Positions 23,401 to 36,130 are shown, counted from the first letter of the stretch. The stretch: 64,000 bases of DNA from Bryopsis sp. KO-2023 (GCA_030272585.1 BSYQ01000001.1:6014001-6078000), one strand, 5' to 3'. Numbers and translations are program-made. The notes: generated by a model from the letters alone, not told the origin.

Positions 23401-26038
23401 TATAATTTACTTGCTTGCATGTTTTTATTTCAAAATGAACTCCACCAGGTATACCAGTTCACACTGCAGCAAGCTCGTGCATTACAGAAGAAAAAGCTGA
23501 ATTTGTCATTTCTAGCAGTGCCGCTGCCCATCTTTGGCACACTGATTGCGTGCTGCCTGTGTGGTGCCGCAGCCTTTTTCTTTATCCGGGATCGAAAAAG
23601 AAAAAATCTCATACAGGAAAGCAGATTGAAGGAGAACTATAAACAAATGAGGTGCTTGGTGATTTTACTTAACATTCAACATGATGCTCTTACCAAATAC
23701 ATCATACAGCCGTTGATTTTTCTTTATATTTTCTGAACTAAAATAATAAACCATTTATCCCTTTTTTTTTGGAGAACGCAAAAAACTTATTGGATATGTT
23801 GTTTCAAACTGTGCCCCTCCAATGGCCCTCCAAAAAAAACACCTTCAAATATCTGCAGGGCCAGCAGCTTGACTCCTTCCGAAACACCTAATGCACACCA
23901 AGGGAACGACTCACCACCAACACCGATCGAAAACCCTCCTTTTTCACCCGTGCCAGTCGTTGCACAATCGCAGTTGGAGAATAAGCTCAAAGAATTGTCG
24001 CGGCTGAAAGCTCAAATGGCACCTGCTGGCTTTGAGTCTATGCCAAGAGAATCTGATCTCAATGCGATTTCCATGGCGCTTGGCACTTTGCAATGTATGC
24101 GATGTCTGTTAACAATTTGCTGCATGTATGTGCTTGCTGAATGTATTAGGACTGACATTTGATATTCACTCAGTTTCTTCCTCCTCCAGGGAAATTTATC
24201 ATGGAGGCTGGTAGGATCATCACCAAGAAATCCATAATTCATTTTGCGAGGAGCAAATTCGACCGAGCCAGACCTGTGGTGATAAAATTCTATACAGAGC
24301 ATACGCATTTCATAAAGGAGTCGAAGTTTTTGAACTTTTGCTCAACTCAACAAACATTCCACAGGTATGATGCCAATTTTCTTTATCTGCTAAAATGCCA
24401 GAAAGAAAATCGGTTTTATGTGTGCCAGCAAACGCTGGGTTTTTTCTTTCAGTAAAGGATGGGATACTTGTTAGTGTTTGCTTTTGCCCAGGTGGTTGAA
24501 CTTCTGGACACCTCTAGGAGCTCAGTGGAAAATCAAATTTTGCCCGCAATTGTTTTTGAGCGAGGGGACTACACACTGGGCACCTGGTTGCAGAGAAGGA
24601 CTCGAGCGCTCGACTTCATGGGCCAGCGAAACATCCTTTTCAGACTCAGCTCAACCCTCCACTTCTTACACAGCCACAAAATCGTTCACAGAGATATCAA
24701 ACCCGGCAATGTCGTCATGTTCTCCTCAGACTTGACCTGGAAACTGATAGACTATGGGTGTTGGGCATGCAATGGGGAGGAGGTCCCAATCGAATACACT
24801 CTAAGATATGCATGTCCAGAAGTTCTGTCTGCCCATGGGCAAGGGCTGGCTGCGATTCATGCCAATTCTGCGATCGCGATGGACATGTGGGGTCTGGGGC
24901 TGCTTTTCTGGGAGGTCATGGCTGGGGAGCCCCTCTTTGGCGACACCATATCGGACGAAGAGGTGAGCATGGGTGTAGGTCAATTATCACTGAAAAATGA
25001 ACCAATCCCATGTTATGACTGATAGTACCTTGCATATTACTGACATTTTTTGACAGTTTCCTTGTATTCTTCTTCTGTATAGGTGATGGCCATGTTGTTG
25101 GGTACTGAACTTCTTCCGTTTGAGAAAAATGAGGTGCTTTGGGAAAACATTCAGCCCATGGCTGTCCAGCGAATCATTCGAAATCTGCTGAAGAGGCAAC
25201 CAAGTGCAAGGTGGCCGATTCAGAAGGTCATGGCTCATGCCTTTTTTGCTCCAGGGAAAGACACCATTGAAGCTCGGGAAGGTGTTTCGAGTGTTATGCA
25301 GGAGATGACAAAACACATTGGGCGAATTGAGGAGAGAATTCTGGAGCTGCAAGAGGTGGCCGTCGAAAACCTGAAGCAAACAACCTCCAATGTGTTGATC
25401 ATATCCATGAATTTTTACCAAATCAGTGACACCTCTGAATCCTCGAGTATCCACCCGGCTGGTGTTCTCGAACGCCACATCCAAGGGGACCTCAAAGTGG
25501 AGGAGCCCTTGTTCCAGCCCAATTACAGTCTTTTCAAGCGTGAAAAGGAGGATCCATGTGCATTGTGAGACTGACTTTCGTGAATGGGGGGTCCACGAAA
25601 ACAGATGTGGCAGTTACCAGTGTGGAATGGATAAAAATGGAGGTTTCCGAAGCTAAGGAGGATGTGCAGGAGTTGATGTTTTGCACGTACCCCTCTGAGA
25701 GTCGTGTGTTTGAGGTGATTGCATTTTGGGATGTCAATGCACATGCTGACATGACGCTGCACATCAAAGGAAACACTGCTGTCGATGTGGTGATGGGGAT
25801 AAAAATCAAGGGATCTCAGGAGGTCATGGTGGTAGGTGCTTTTTCGGTTTTCATCTGAAGCCAGAATTCGTTCAAACCAAACTTTCAATCGATTTATTTT
25901 TGTGCCATCAGGTCCAGAAACACAATTGCAGAATGGCTTTCAATCTGTTTTTGATGTGTTGTTCTCATTAAGGTTCGGAAGACGATCAATTTGAAAATGT
26001 ATGGGCCCAAAGAGAAATTCACCTTGATGAAAAAATAG
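20465..26038 (+). CDS. Receptor-like protein kinase with tandem PAN/apple-type modules
   Basis: A signal peptide is visible at the start (VASFFLVFYFAAAES). Cysteine-rich modules follow: EECAALC...GCRVWSRF (about 20715-21224), HECCGRCHEH...CFGWTWNW (21498-21884), EECCKMC...CKSWYW (21992-22400), EECCLRCHEHPG (22709-22858), and a further Cys-rich exon (about 22982-23271). Their pattern suits PAN/apple folds, which bind proteins or sugars outside the cell. A transmembrane segment (LPIFGTLIACCLCGAAAFFF) lies in the exon ending near 23646. A cytosolic kinase domain follows: VVIKFY, then HRDIKPGN, IDYG in place of DFG, and ACPE in place of APE (24491-25260). A helical tail ELQEVAVENL and a beta-rich C-terminal part (to 26038) close it. 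No GxGxxG loop is recognisable. The frame shifts near 25550, so a small intron there is unresolved. Confidence 0.7.
21250..21280. repeat. Perfect 14-bp hairpin with a 3-base loop in an intron
   Basis: AAAATAGCCAGAAA is followed by ATG and then its exact reverse complement. It lies in the intron after the first PAN-like module of the receptor kinase gene. Confidence 0.93.
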
Positions 26039-27167
26039 ATCAGCTGGTTGGAATGGTACTCAAACCTGCCCCAATCGACGAAAGTGTGCATTACTGCAGC
26101 ATTTGAGGTTGGACGCTTTGTTGCCGAATTTCGCCGATTGCTTTAAAGTTCATGAGATTTATCGGGGTAGCATAATTTGCAGTAAAAACATAGTGCACAC
26201 ATGCATGGGTGTCAGATATGAATTTTGTGACTTTTATGGAATAATGCATAAAGAAACCATCATGTCCTGGCTACCAATTGTCAGGAACCCAATATATTGC
26301 CTGTGGTGGGTGCTGGTGAATTTTAGACGTTGAGAATAAATTTTGGTGGCTGATGGGGAAGATTTTGCGTAATTGTGCTGCAAAGCTCAGTTGCTGTTGT
26401 ATTAATCGATGCTGTGTCTGTGTCGATAAGATTCGTCTGCGACGATTGGTTCGTTTCATAGAAAAATAGCATTTCAGTGACATGAATATTGTGTGAATTT
26501 CGAAATGTAGTTACACGCCACAAGGATTTTTTTGGGGGGCTATTGGCCTCCATCCTGTGGTCAATGTACAAATAGAGGCAACTGCTTCTATATCCATCAG
26601 ATTGGGCCTTTTTACCCACCAAGTGCGGAAAATGACCTAAACTAAGAAGCTCTTTGGATCTTATAATAGTAGGGGCGTGTGAGTTTGGCTGCCCCGGACG
26701 ATGAATCATCATTTTGGCTTGTTGAATAAATTTGGCTGTTGAAAGGTTTCTCTTTTTTATGAACTTTCTGGGGAAAAAAACTTTCAGAACTTTCAGGCTT
26801 ATTTTTCCACTTTGTATATGTGTTTTTCTAGCATCATGGGGCAATGCCCTCTTTTTGCTGTTTTGTATTTTTTTCTTATTGATATTTGTGTAATAGTTGT
26901 GCTTATTTGTGGCGAGGGGTGCACCCCACGTGGCTGACTCCCGTGCGTCCAGGGCGTGCGCACCGCTGTATGTACATACCAAAAAAAAAGGATGAGTTTC
27001 TAAGTCACATCATGAGGGAAAAAAACGCGCTCGACGAAAATCGTTTTTTTCCGGGATCTGTGGGTTTGTCAGTCAGACCAATTCTGCTGAACCCGTACAA
27101 ACACAGACGCAACATTCCCTTGTCTACTTAACATTCCTCCTTCCAGAATTCGAGTTGGGGTTCGATC
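26039..27167. other. 3' flank of the receptor kinase and promoter of the CreA-family gene
   Basis: AT-rich and without a supportable coding frame. Short open frames on both strands have no domain features. Confidence 0.55.
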
Positions 27168-27887
27168 ATGCTGGGAACGACGTTGAGGGAAGTGGGCACG
27201 ATCCGCCCCGCGTGCTGCCCCAACCAGCACCGAATCCGTACTTCTGCGACCAAATGCAGGAGTGAAGAGCGTCGATCAAAACTGGCGGCGCGAAACGGTG
27301 ACGTGTGTCGTCACGAGGAGGGGCTCTGGACCTCGGTCGGGAAGGCCGCTTTCGTCGGGGCATCGATCGCGCTAGGCGTCGCCACAGTCTCCTCACCCGC
27401 GGAAGCGTTTTCTGAGAGGAAAGTGGCCGAGTTCAACGCGAGCGGTCTTATCTTCAAAGACGCGGTGGAAGTGGTGGCGATTGACGACCCTGATGTGGAC
27501 GGAGTGACGCTTTACTATTCCGACTTCAAGAGGTCTTTCGCGGACAAGCTATCCAAGCTGGACTTTTTCAACGAGCCATCCCAGGCGTCGATAACGTGCG
27601 CAGCCACTGGGCCTGTTCAGATCAAGGAGGGTGCCAAACTTGGGGGCTCTGCCGGGAGTGAAGTGTTTTCGGAGGGGAAAAACCGCTCCTTGATTTTCTT
27701 TGGTAACAAGACGCTCAAAATTAGAAGGATATATGACGAGGGCAGGCGGACCTTGTTATATGTGTCGTACAGTACCAGAATCACGTCTGCTGGTGAAGAT
27801 AACCAGGGAGTGAGCGCTGGTCGGTACAAAACATCCGTTTGTGCCATTCCTGTGCCTGCCGTGGCGCCACCACTGGCACAGGAGTGA
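27168..27887 (+). CDS. Chloroplast CreA-family protein
   Basis: A single uninterrupted exon of 239 codons, unusual beside its intron-rich neighbours. The first 80 residues are Arg- and Ser-rich with a hydrophobic stretch (AAFVGASIALGVATVSS) ending in PAEAF, which fits a bipartite leader for the thylakoid lumen. The mature part has the CreA pattern: VVAIDDPDVDGVTLYYS, then SITC.ATGPVQI, EVFSEGKNRSLIFF, RIYDEGRRTLLYVSYS and a C-terminal TSVCAIPV. CreA is known in bacteria as a periplasmic protein, and plant homologues are plastid-encoded or plastid-targeted; the biochemical role is not defined. The gene converges on GatA. Confidence 0.82.
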   Translation: MLGTTLREVGTIRPACCPNQHRIRTSATKCRSEERRSKLAARNGDVCRHEEGLWTSVGKAAFVGASIALGVATVSSPAEAFSERKVAEFNASGLIFKDAVEVVAIDDPDVDGVTLYYSDFKRSFADKLSKLDFFNEPSQASITCAATGPVQIKEGAKLGGSAGSEVFSEGKNRSLIFFGNKTLKIRRIYDEGRRTLLYVSYSTRITSAGEDNQGVSAGRYKTSVCAIPVPAVAPPLAQE

Positions 27888-28381
27888 AATTACAGAAGTG
27901 TCCCCAGTACAGGTGCTGGATTTTGTTCAAAATGGGTTGGGCCAGTTGGTTTTGCATTTGCAGTTTTGTTGAAGATCACCCGCCCACAGAAGTTATGATA
28001 ACATTTGATCATTTTGCGATGTTCCTTTGCCACACTCATTTTTGTCCACTTGAAATTTTTCCCAGTCCCTCTGCACCTCTGCCTGTCTGCCCGGCATCTC
28101 TCACAGCAACTACATCCTTTACTTTAACAAATCGTTCACAATCAATGGCAGGAACGAATCCAAATCATATTGACTCTAAGCAGTTCACTTCCAGAAGCAA
28201 CGTTACGGAGTTCCAGGTCATTCTTGGCTACTCTCGAGTGTTACGCAAGAATATCTCAAAGGTTCAATCCAGCGGGGAAAAGCCCAACAAATGGACACCA
28301 TGCAGGAGGAACAATACCAGACGATAGACGACCACATAGGCAATTGGGACAATAAGAAATTGCATACAAAGAATGCGTGTC
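27888..28381. other. Convergent 3' space between CreA-family and GatA genes
   Basis: About 490 bases with no supported gene. It should hold the 3' untranslated regions of both genes. Confidence 0.55.
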
Positions 28382-30963
28382 CTACAAGACAGGCTCTCCA
28401 CCAGCAAAATCTGCCGTCTGCTCAAAAATGTGTGCCACATCGATGATATCTTTTTCTCCAAAACTTTTCCCTATCAACTGCATCCCCAACGGCAATTTTT
28501 GCCCATCTCGCTCAACCACCCCACATGGAACCACAAGACTGGGCAATCCAGCTAAATTACAGCCAACCAACATCAGGTCCCCTTTGTACATGGTCAATGG
28601 ATCAGAAACCTCCCCAAATTTGAATGCTAGGGAAGGCGCCGTCGGAGTGATCAGAGCATCATAACTCTCCAGCCCCTGACAGAGTTCGTTCCTCACCAGC
28701 GTTCGCACTTGTTGTGCCCTCTTGTAGTAAGCGTCGTAATATCCCGCTGACAGTGCATACGTCCCCATGATTATTCTTCTTTTCACCTCATCCCCCAGGC
28801 CAGCCATGCGAGTCGATCCATACATTTCTCTGAGATCGTCTGCCGACTCCCTCAAGCCATACCTCACCCCATCGTATCGAGAAAGATTCGACGAAGCTTC
28901 TGATACCGCCAGGACATAGTACGCTGGGAGGCCGATTGTGAATGATTGCAGTGATATCTGAAACAAATACAACCACACATGTCTATGCGTCCGGACGGGT
29001 TATTACTACAGGGATTCACGCCTGATTTGTGGATGGTATGCTGTTAGCTTATTGAACTGACCTCGTCCACTTGTGCTCCGAGGGATTCCAGATGTTGGGT
29101 GGCCTTCTTAATTCCATCGACGACAGCACTATCAACGCCCTCCCCCAAAGTCTCAGAGATGATGCCCAAACGTTTACCCTCCAACGGCCGACTCTCCAAC
29201 TCATCTGCAGGTTTCAGATTTGCAGCGAAATCTGGTACTTCCAGCTCTGATGATGTGGCGTCCCTCTTGTCCAGACCTAGCAAATTGAAGCAACAGTCAA
29301 CGATCGATTCAAAATTGGGGAAAGCAAAACCCCTCCATACTGTAACGTTTGAATACATAGATGTCTGGATTAATCAGATCAGATCGTCCCATAGCGTGTT
29401 ACTCTGTTACCCGCAATAGAGTTCAGCATAAGAGCTGCATCTTCGACTGTCGTCGCCATTGGCCCGATACAATCGAAAGAAGAACCATACGCAATCAACC
29501 CATATCGAGAGACACGGCCGTAAGTTGGTTTAATCCCCACGATTCCACAAAAATGAGCCGGCTGCCGAATGCTTCCACCTGATGCACACCCAGAAATATG
29601 TTTCAACCTGTCACGTGAGTCATACCCAGATGTCACAGTCCAGCACAAGAGTGTCTTATTTAAAATTTCATTGCCTTTTCCATCCAGCTATTGATGAGGT
29701 TCATTATCTCTTCTGTTCTATTCCCATTACATTAGTCAGTACCTGTGTCGCTTCCTAGAGATGCCACACACTGCCCAGCAGCCACAGCTGCCGCAGAGCC
29801 TCCGGAGGAACCACCCGGAACCCTATCCAGAGACCAAGGATTACGAGTGACCTACAAATTCAAAATAACTCACCCACAATGCAATACTCTTTTTTTGTAC
29901 AAAAAAAATCATTCGTATCCTCCCCTTGATACATAGGTAAACCTTTGGAAGAAAAGAAATTCATCTCCTCATTCATAGCCATTCCTGACAAAAACAACGT
30001 ACCCTGCCCAACGTTCATTGTGCAACGATGGAATAAAAAAATTACGGAACCACAAACCTTGAAGGCTGATTTTTCGGTGGAGCTCCCCATGCCAAATTCA
30101 TCCAAGTTGGTTTTCCCGAGCATCACTGCACCGCTTGAATGGAGCTTCTCCGTGACGAAAGCGTCGTAAGGTGGGACGTAATTGTGCAAGACTTTTGACC
30201 CAGCCGTTGTGACGATTCCCTTGGTGCATATATTATCCTGGAAGTGCAAGGCAGCCAGGGAACAAATGATGCAATGTGGGTCGACTGCAAATTTCGGGAC
30301 AAGGAGAGTGAAACGGGGGATAAATTATGGGTTTCAATACATGTATATATTCTTGGACATATACAGAAGTCAAGGTGTGATTCAGATCTACCTTGATTGC
30401 AATAGGAACACCAGCAAGGGGGCCCAAAGATTCTGCCCCGCCGTTTCCCAAAGCCGCATCCACGCTTGCAGCCTTCAAAAACATGTCAAGTCAGTAGTGT
30501 TAAAAAAGCTCTTGATATATGTTGAATTCGGTTTTCTGTTGCATGGTGCATCAACTGGGATGTGTCATTCATATTCCATGAAGCTCCTCATGAGCTTCTT
30601 TTCAGGGAGGGTCTCTCAAGTGAAACATCCGGGAATCTAAATCACGTCAAGCTCAAATGGGGCCATGCAAATCCTCACCTGGGCTAAGGCACTTTCTTCA
30701 GTTACAGAAATGAAGCTGTCTACTTTGGCCTCCCTGGATTTCAATTTTTCCAACCAGTCCTTCGTGATTTCGACGGCGCTCTTTTCCTTGGACCTCAGAT
30801 CACGCTGTATGTCCCTGATAACAGAGGTTCGCGCGGCGGATAGGGAGGACGCCGCCCTGGAACTGGCCAGCCTGCTGGCCATCCCGGAGGATATTCCATA
30901 AGCGACGCATCGGGGACATGTGAGGGCGTTCATCTCTCTGCTTTCACAAGATTCCCCAACCAA
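28382..30963 (-). CDS. GATA: Glutamyl-tRNA(Gln) amidotransferase subunit A, organellar
   Basis: Seven exons: 30963-30679, 30472-30392, 30237-30058, about 29851-29743, 29579-29413, 29278-29064 and 28959-28382. GatA is the amidase of GatCAB, which converts Glu-tRNA(Gln) to Gln-tRNA(Gln) in chloroplasts and mitochondria. The amidase signature is complete: the catalytic lysine in GVPIAIK, then [15 protein letters not shown], then [15 protein letters not shown] and [12 protein letters not shown] with the nucleophilic and cis serines, and [11 protein letters not shown]. The C-terminal region [11 protein letters not shown] and [10 protein letters not shown] is also present. The first 30 or so residues are Ser/Ala/Arg-rich ([13 protein letters not shown]), suiting an organelle transit peptide; which of several in-frame Mets is used is unclear. 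Confidence 0.95.
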
Positions 30964-31990
30964 TCAGCCAGGAACATTTTGTGACGCAGTGAAACAGTCA
31001 CTGTAGTGCGATTGGGATTGGGTGAGTGGGCCCGTTGAAATCGACGATGTGGAGGTATGGTGTCCAGTTGCCTCAAATCAATACAGGGGCAATTTGGCTT
31101 CCTCACTGTCAGCTGCAATCTGGCCATGAAAAAATAACAAAAAATATCGCTACTCAGGGCCACCTTATTGTCTTGTGAGGGGCAACACACGAATGAAGAC
31201 AAGGCAAGTTGCTGAATTGTTTTTTGGGCGGCTTCTCTTTGTGATTGAATGAATTGTTTGTCAATTTGCTGCGATGCTGCGGTTGTGGTTATAAATTTCC
31301 CCAGAATGGACCTGGCGAAGACCACTACTCAATAGCTTTCTTTAATAGCGCACTATCAGCTTGTTGAGCAGCAGACAGGCTTTGAACACAGGCAAGGTTT
31401 AATATCCACAGGCAGACAAAATAAGTAGCAAAATTCCACAAAAACAAACGGAAAAAACATGTTAAAGGATGGCCTAATCCACATCAATATGTAAATCAAC
31501 ACCACAATCTTCCAAAACGCCAGGGGCGGGCGGAAGACAACCCTTACATGTGGTACTGCGTCCAATCAAACCAGAACAAACGTCCAACACCCTGACTAAT
31601 CCTCATGACTCAACTCTCTTCTCCAACCCATTCATTCTTCATTCCACACTAATCCCTGTTATCACCAGCCGCCTTCGAGCTCCACTCCATCAACTCTTTG
31701 CTCTTGTGGCACTTCATATTTCCATAAGATACCCCTGGATTGATGACCTCTTTCAGATCAACTGCTGAGGCTCCTAGGGACAGAAACCAATCAGTGATGA
31801 CTCTGGCTCACTCTTCAACAGCAAGTTGCAGCATCCTGTGCAAAAAAGAACAAAAGCTTGCCTTCAGGTCGATCGAAAGCGAAACCCATCCACACCACCA
31901 TCATACTTTTTTGACTTGGTTCATGCCAGTAACATCTAGAGAAGAAAATCTATAAACAAAAAGGAGGAAAAACGCAGCCCCACTATAAAA
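30964..31990. other. GatA 5' flank; no gene supported
   Basis: Promoter side of GatA. A minus-strand open stretch near 31780-31660 reads plausibly as an exon end, but it has no recognisable family and no firm partner exon. Confidence 0.45.
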
Positions 31991-32099
31991 ATATATTGAA
32001 AAAATATTGAAACACCCTTGCTCACCTGGATCGTCGAGCTCCTAGGTAGCCATCTCGAAAAATATCCCATCCACAGTAAGTTGCCCCTTTTTTTCTTTC

Positions 32100-34360
32100 A
32101 GGCACCTGACATCAATCCCCTTCAGCTCATTCTGATTCCACACGTTTTTGCCATGATTGGTAGACTTTGTGCGATGACATCTGCTGCCAACTTCTGTAGC
32201 TTTTGTCACTGCCTTTCCCTGAATTCATGTTACCTGCAAAGAAGCAATACGATTTCACTCTCAAAGATTTTCAAGAAGATGAAGCCCCGACATTTGTGCA
32301 GCTCTTTTGCTTTTGCGATGCGTTGGGTGTGGGCAAATTGAGGTGTACCTTGGCAGTCTTTTCTTGGGCCATGGTGTCAGGGTGATCAGTCCAAGTGTTT
32401 ATCATCAAAGATATATCAGGCCATTTTTTGCTGAATTGATTTTCACCTCAGATCTCGGATACCCCACTCCAGCCATGACACTTTTGGAGCATCTGGAGCA
32501 TGATTCAATTTGTTCTTCCACATGCTTTCCTCCCAAAATTTTGTCCCAAAGTTTGGTTTGACACCTGCCCTCGATACCTTCCTTTCCGCATTGCCAACCT
32601 CTTTTTCCAGTAGTCCAGTGCATCCCATTTTTCCCCCTTTTCTCAAGGCTTCCAACTGACACAGCGTAAAGAAATGTGGTGAGCTCATTGATCACTGTCT
32701 AAAGCAGCTCATGTGCTATTGAACATGACAGACCTGCCAAAACAATTTCAACATCCCCATGGTCAGGGGCAGGCTTTTCTATTTTTAGTAACGATTGATC
32801 CTGGAAGGTTTGCTTCACGTATTCTCACCATGTTTGTCACCATCGATCTTGGGCCAGCATTTCCCGAAGCATCAATAACGTATGCTGGCCAGCCCTCCCT
32901 TCACTCAAAAGTCTCTTTATCAAGCACCTTACACATGCTTCCAAAGTAGATATTTTCCTCCAACGATAATTTGATTGATTTCCAATGATGCTTTTGACTC
33001 CAGCCTTGAAGAAAAATTATGCTTGGCTGATGTGTGTGGCACTCCATTCCCGTGCCACAGTGTTGAAAAAATTGGAAAAAGAAAAGATGGTATTCCTTGA
33101 GTTTGATAAGATATTGGGTCTGCTGTTGAGCAACAGCCTTGAGATTCACCAGAATGCATTGAGCTGCATTGACAAAGAAACCTTGAAGAGGTGAATTTGA
33201 GTTGAGAAAACCTTCTGCCGCCCCCCCTCGGGCAGCCAGTTTGATGTATTCGATGAGGATATTGAGATATCCTTGATATGAAAAATCTGAGCCTGATGTA
33301 TTGTGAAGGGCTCTTGTTGAGTTCACAGTTCGCCGTGCTGATTCATTGTTTGATTGGATGTCTGTCACCACATGTCGATGAGTCAGAACTTGAAACGACA
33401 GCCATAATTGAGTGATCTTCAATAATAAAAAGGTTCCAGTTGAAATGATGCAGAAAATCTTTTGGCTTGTCTGCCAGTCGCAGCCAGCATTATTACAGAA
33501 TGCAAGCCGATGTTGAAACTCTGCTGAGCAGCAGGTCTCCTTGACATTTATTACATAAAGACTTGACCTTGAACTTTCCCATTGCCTTTCAACTTGTTCA
33601 ATATCTAATCTTCTCCACAGCTTGCAGCATATATCTATTCTTTGGTTGATCTGTCAAAAAATGCTACCTCATTGACACGATTTGGAGGACTTCCGTACAG
33701 CCCATTTTTGAACATAACAACAATCAGTTGAGAAATGCCTCGAAGTGTAAGGAGACATTTTTGATATTTTTCTTCCAACGAGGAGAGTTGCTTTCAATTG
33801 ATTTTACTCAGGACTTTTTGAAAAAACGAAGCTTCGAGGATTGCTTTCGAATACTCAACAACAATCTTGTTAGAAGTCAGTTCTAATTGACAAAACCTTT
33901 AAACTTGATGACTGCAGTAGCTTCTTGATAGGACGAAGAACAAATGGGAGCATGACAAAAAGTTGATGGTGCTATTCCAAGTGCTTGATCGCTTTGGGTT
34001 TAAGGTCAAGTCTGAGAAAATGCAGCGAACAGATAACTGATGTAGCATCCAGGCTGGACCAGCTGAAGATCAGAAAGAGAAATACCAGCCTTACTTAATT
34101 TATGTTTTTTTTGCTTCACAGGCATACAAATATTTGAAGAATATCAGGCAGAGATGCTTAAATTTCCTTGGATTTTCTCTCTCTTAGGGACGCTTTGGTG
34201 TCGAGCCTTATACATCTGAACTCACTGCGAGTTTCCCCGAAATGAGTCATCTTGACAATTTTTTCCATTGGAATTTGCGGTGCTGCACAATATTTCTTGC
34301 GAAAAGATTTAAGATAAAGGAAGCCACGAACGATTAAGTGCCAAACAGTTGATATATATA
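32100..34360 (+). CDS. Candidate multi-exon gene of unknown identity (left blocks)
   Basis: I do not recognise this gene. Several open blocks flanked by AG and GT lie on the plus strand. One after a strong acceptor at about 32101 begins APDINPLQLILIP. One near 32230-32340 contains DFTLKDFQEDEAPTFVQLF. One at about 33000-33192 contains KKLEKEKMVFLEFDKILGLL and ends in ETLKR before GTGAAT. One at 33699-33870 contains RGELLSIDFTQDFLKKRSF, and one near 33950-34040 contains KWEHDKKLMVLFQVLDRFGF. A further block after TCTCTCTCTTAG at about 34188 reads GRFGVEPYTSELTASF. The composition is helical, as in large HEAT-like proteins. Minus-strand open frames also exist here, so the strand is not certain, and a decayed gene is possible. 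Confidence 0.38.
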
Positions 34361-34839
34361 GTTGGCTTGCCTTGTTCGAGTAAACCTTTGAAGAACATTG
34401 ATCCCTCTGATTGTATTTTGCTTGATCTGCCTGATCCATGTATCCCAGCAGTTTTGACCATTCATCCCCAGTGGCAGCATTCTGAGTCACCTACCTGCAC
34501 ATGTCAAAACGCACCGAACATTGAGAATACTCATCGGTGGTGTAACTCAATATGAAAAACTCAACAGCAGCAAAGATTTTATGTACCTTCTGGGATGTAG
34601 AAGTTCACTCTGATACGAGTGCCTCTCTGACGGTCAGGCATCCACTTGGTCGCACTCCTTTCGCACCAGTTTCTGACCATCCACATCTTGACAGGCGGCA
34701 CTTTCTTTCCTTGGGTGCAAGTCCTTAAGCGTGTTTCTTCGACTTCCTCCCGTTCGCAGCAGAATTTTTTTTCACTTTTTTTTTCCCATTATTTTTTCTT
34801 CTACCTTTTTTTTTTCTTTGAACCCCTTAGTAGTACCCC

Positions 34840-35620
34840 CACCCCTATTTCCTCGAATTTTTCTTCCTACCCAGGGGACCATCCTGCACACCGGGCTCTG
34901 TCGGGGGCTCCGTTACTGCTCCTTGTCTCGGTCTTCAGGGTCTTCGGGGTCTTCTGGCTGCATTCTTCGGGAGCTTGGACGGCCACCTGTTGTGTGGGGC
35001 AAGGAGACACAAGTGCCTCCTTGCCCCAGGACACCACCGAACAGTCAACAGATTGCATTTACAGATATTGAAAAAACAAGACAACAGAAAAAACAGACAA
35101 TAGGACAAACCCATACCATGGCCCATGATCTTCAAGAAGGGAGAGCTCGAAAGTGAAGCCCTCCAGTGATTTTGGCACGGTCTTGAAGGCACAGGCTCCG
35201 GCACAGGCACAGGCTTGGACTGGGGGTATGGGGAAAAAAGGGGGCACGGGGTTAGAGGGGCAGGAACTGGGGGGCATGGTGTGGAGGGGTCCCTCTGGGC
35301 AGGAAGACCCGCCAAAGATCCTCGCGCATAGATATATAGTTGTGGTGTATATAGGGGTGGGGGTACTAACCTAAAATGCGACGGTGCTCCTCAGTCCCCT
35401 GAGTCTGGTTAGAAAAGAAACAAACTACAGCCAATAATGCGAAAACCCCCTCCTCTCTTCTTCCTAGAAAAAACGATCTGATTCTTTTTCTGATTTTTTT
35501 TTTTTTTTTGTTAGACAACATCTGCTGTCGCTTCTTCATATTTGAAAAAAAAAATCCGTCTTTTTTTGATAAACCGGGGAGTGAATCCTCACACCGTGTC
35601 GCATGCTAGCCTCCTATGGT
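34840..35620. repeat. Dispersed repeat, copy A (about 0.8 kb)
   Basis: Strongly similar to copy B from the shared CCAGGGGACCATCC start (34873) through the hairpin, the AACCCATACCATGGCCCATG core, two G-rich blocks and a weaker tail ending GAGTGAATC...GCTAGC. It includes three GGGTCTTCN-type 9-mers, against four in copy B. It is GC-rich against an AT-rich background. No recombinase, reverse transcriptase or terminal inverted repeat was identified. Confidence 0.85.
34996..35027. repeat. Conserved hairpin in repeat copy A
   Basis: GGGGCAAGGAG is matched by its reverse complement CTCCTTGCCCC across a 10-base loop. The same stem occurs in copies B and C. Confidence 0.9.
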
Positions 35621-36130
35621 ATATCTTTTTTTTTTTTTTTTACTTTTTTTCGTTTCTCTCCCTGGATTATTAGCTGTTTTTTTGTATTTTCCAAATTGAT
35701 AAACTGGCACTCAGTTGGTATCAATGCTCCATAGTCTGTCCAGTCCAACTATTAACCCCAGGGTATGATGAATGCTAGCTCTATCAGCGAGCATCCTGCC
35801 TGCTCTTGACCAATCCAACCGCCCTACATCTAGCAGAAAAGAAAAAAATCAACACAAGTTCAGGATGCAAGTATATCTCTGTGAATTGCAAAACTTATTT
35901 CAAGATAAACAAAGGAAAAGGTAATTCTTCCTGGAAAAAAAGAGTTTTACATTTGCCAACTCAGGAGGCTAGAAGCAGCCAAACAAAGTACACGAAGATC
36001 CTCTAAAAATCAATTTCACAGAAAAAAAAATAATGATGCAAGTGGAAATGCGAAGCAGAACTCACCTTTCATAGTCAAGGGCAAAGGGCACCCCAATCTG
36101 AAAACCCCAAAGTACTCATCGCTCAGTATC

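Noticed and set aside
31660-32360. Small minus-strand gene starting MAQEKTAK with three short exons
   Set aside because: The joins can be made in phase, but the product matches no family and a competing plus-strand reading covers the same bases.
32901-33422. Minus-strand open frame of 173 codons
   Set aside because: Long, but with no domain; the overlapping plus-strand block has a more protein-like composition and splice flanks.
33940-34040. Fragment resembling the reverse-transcriptase region of an LTR element
   Set aside because: Only a weak likeness over about 25 residues, no other polyprotein domain nearby, and it fits better as an exon between AG and GT sites.
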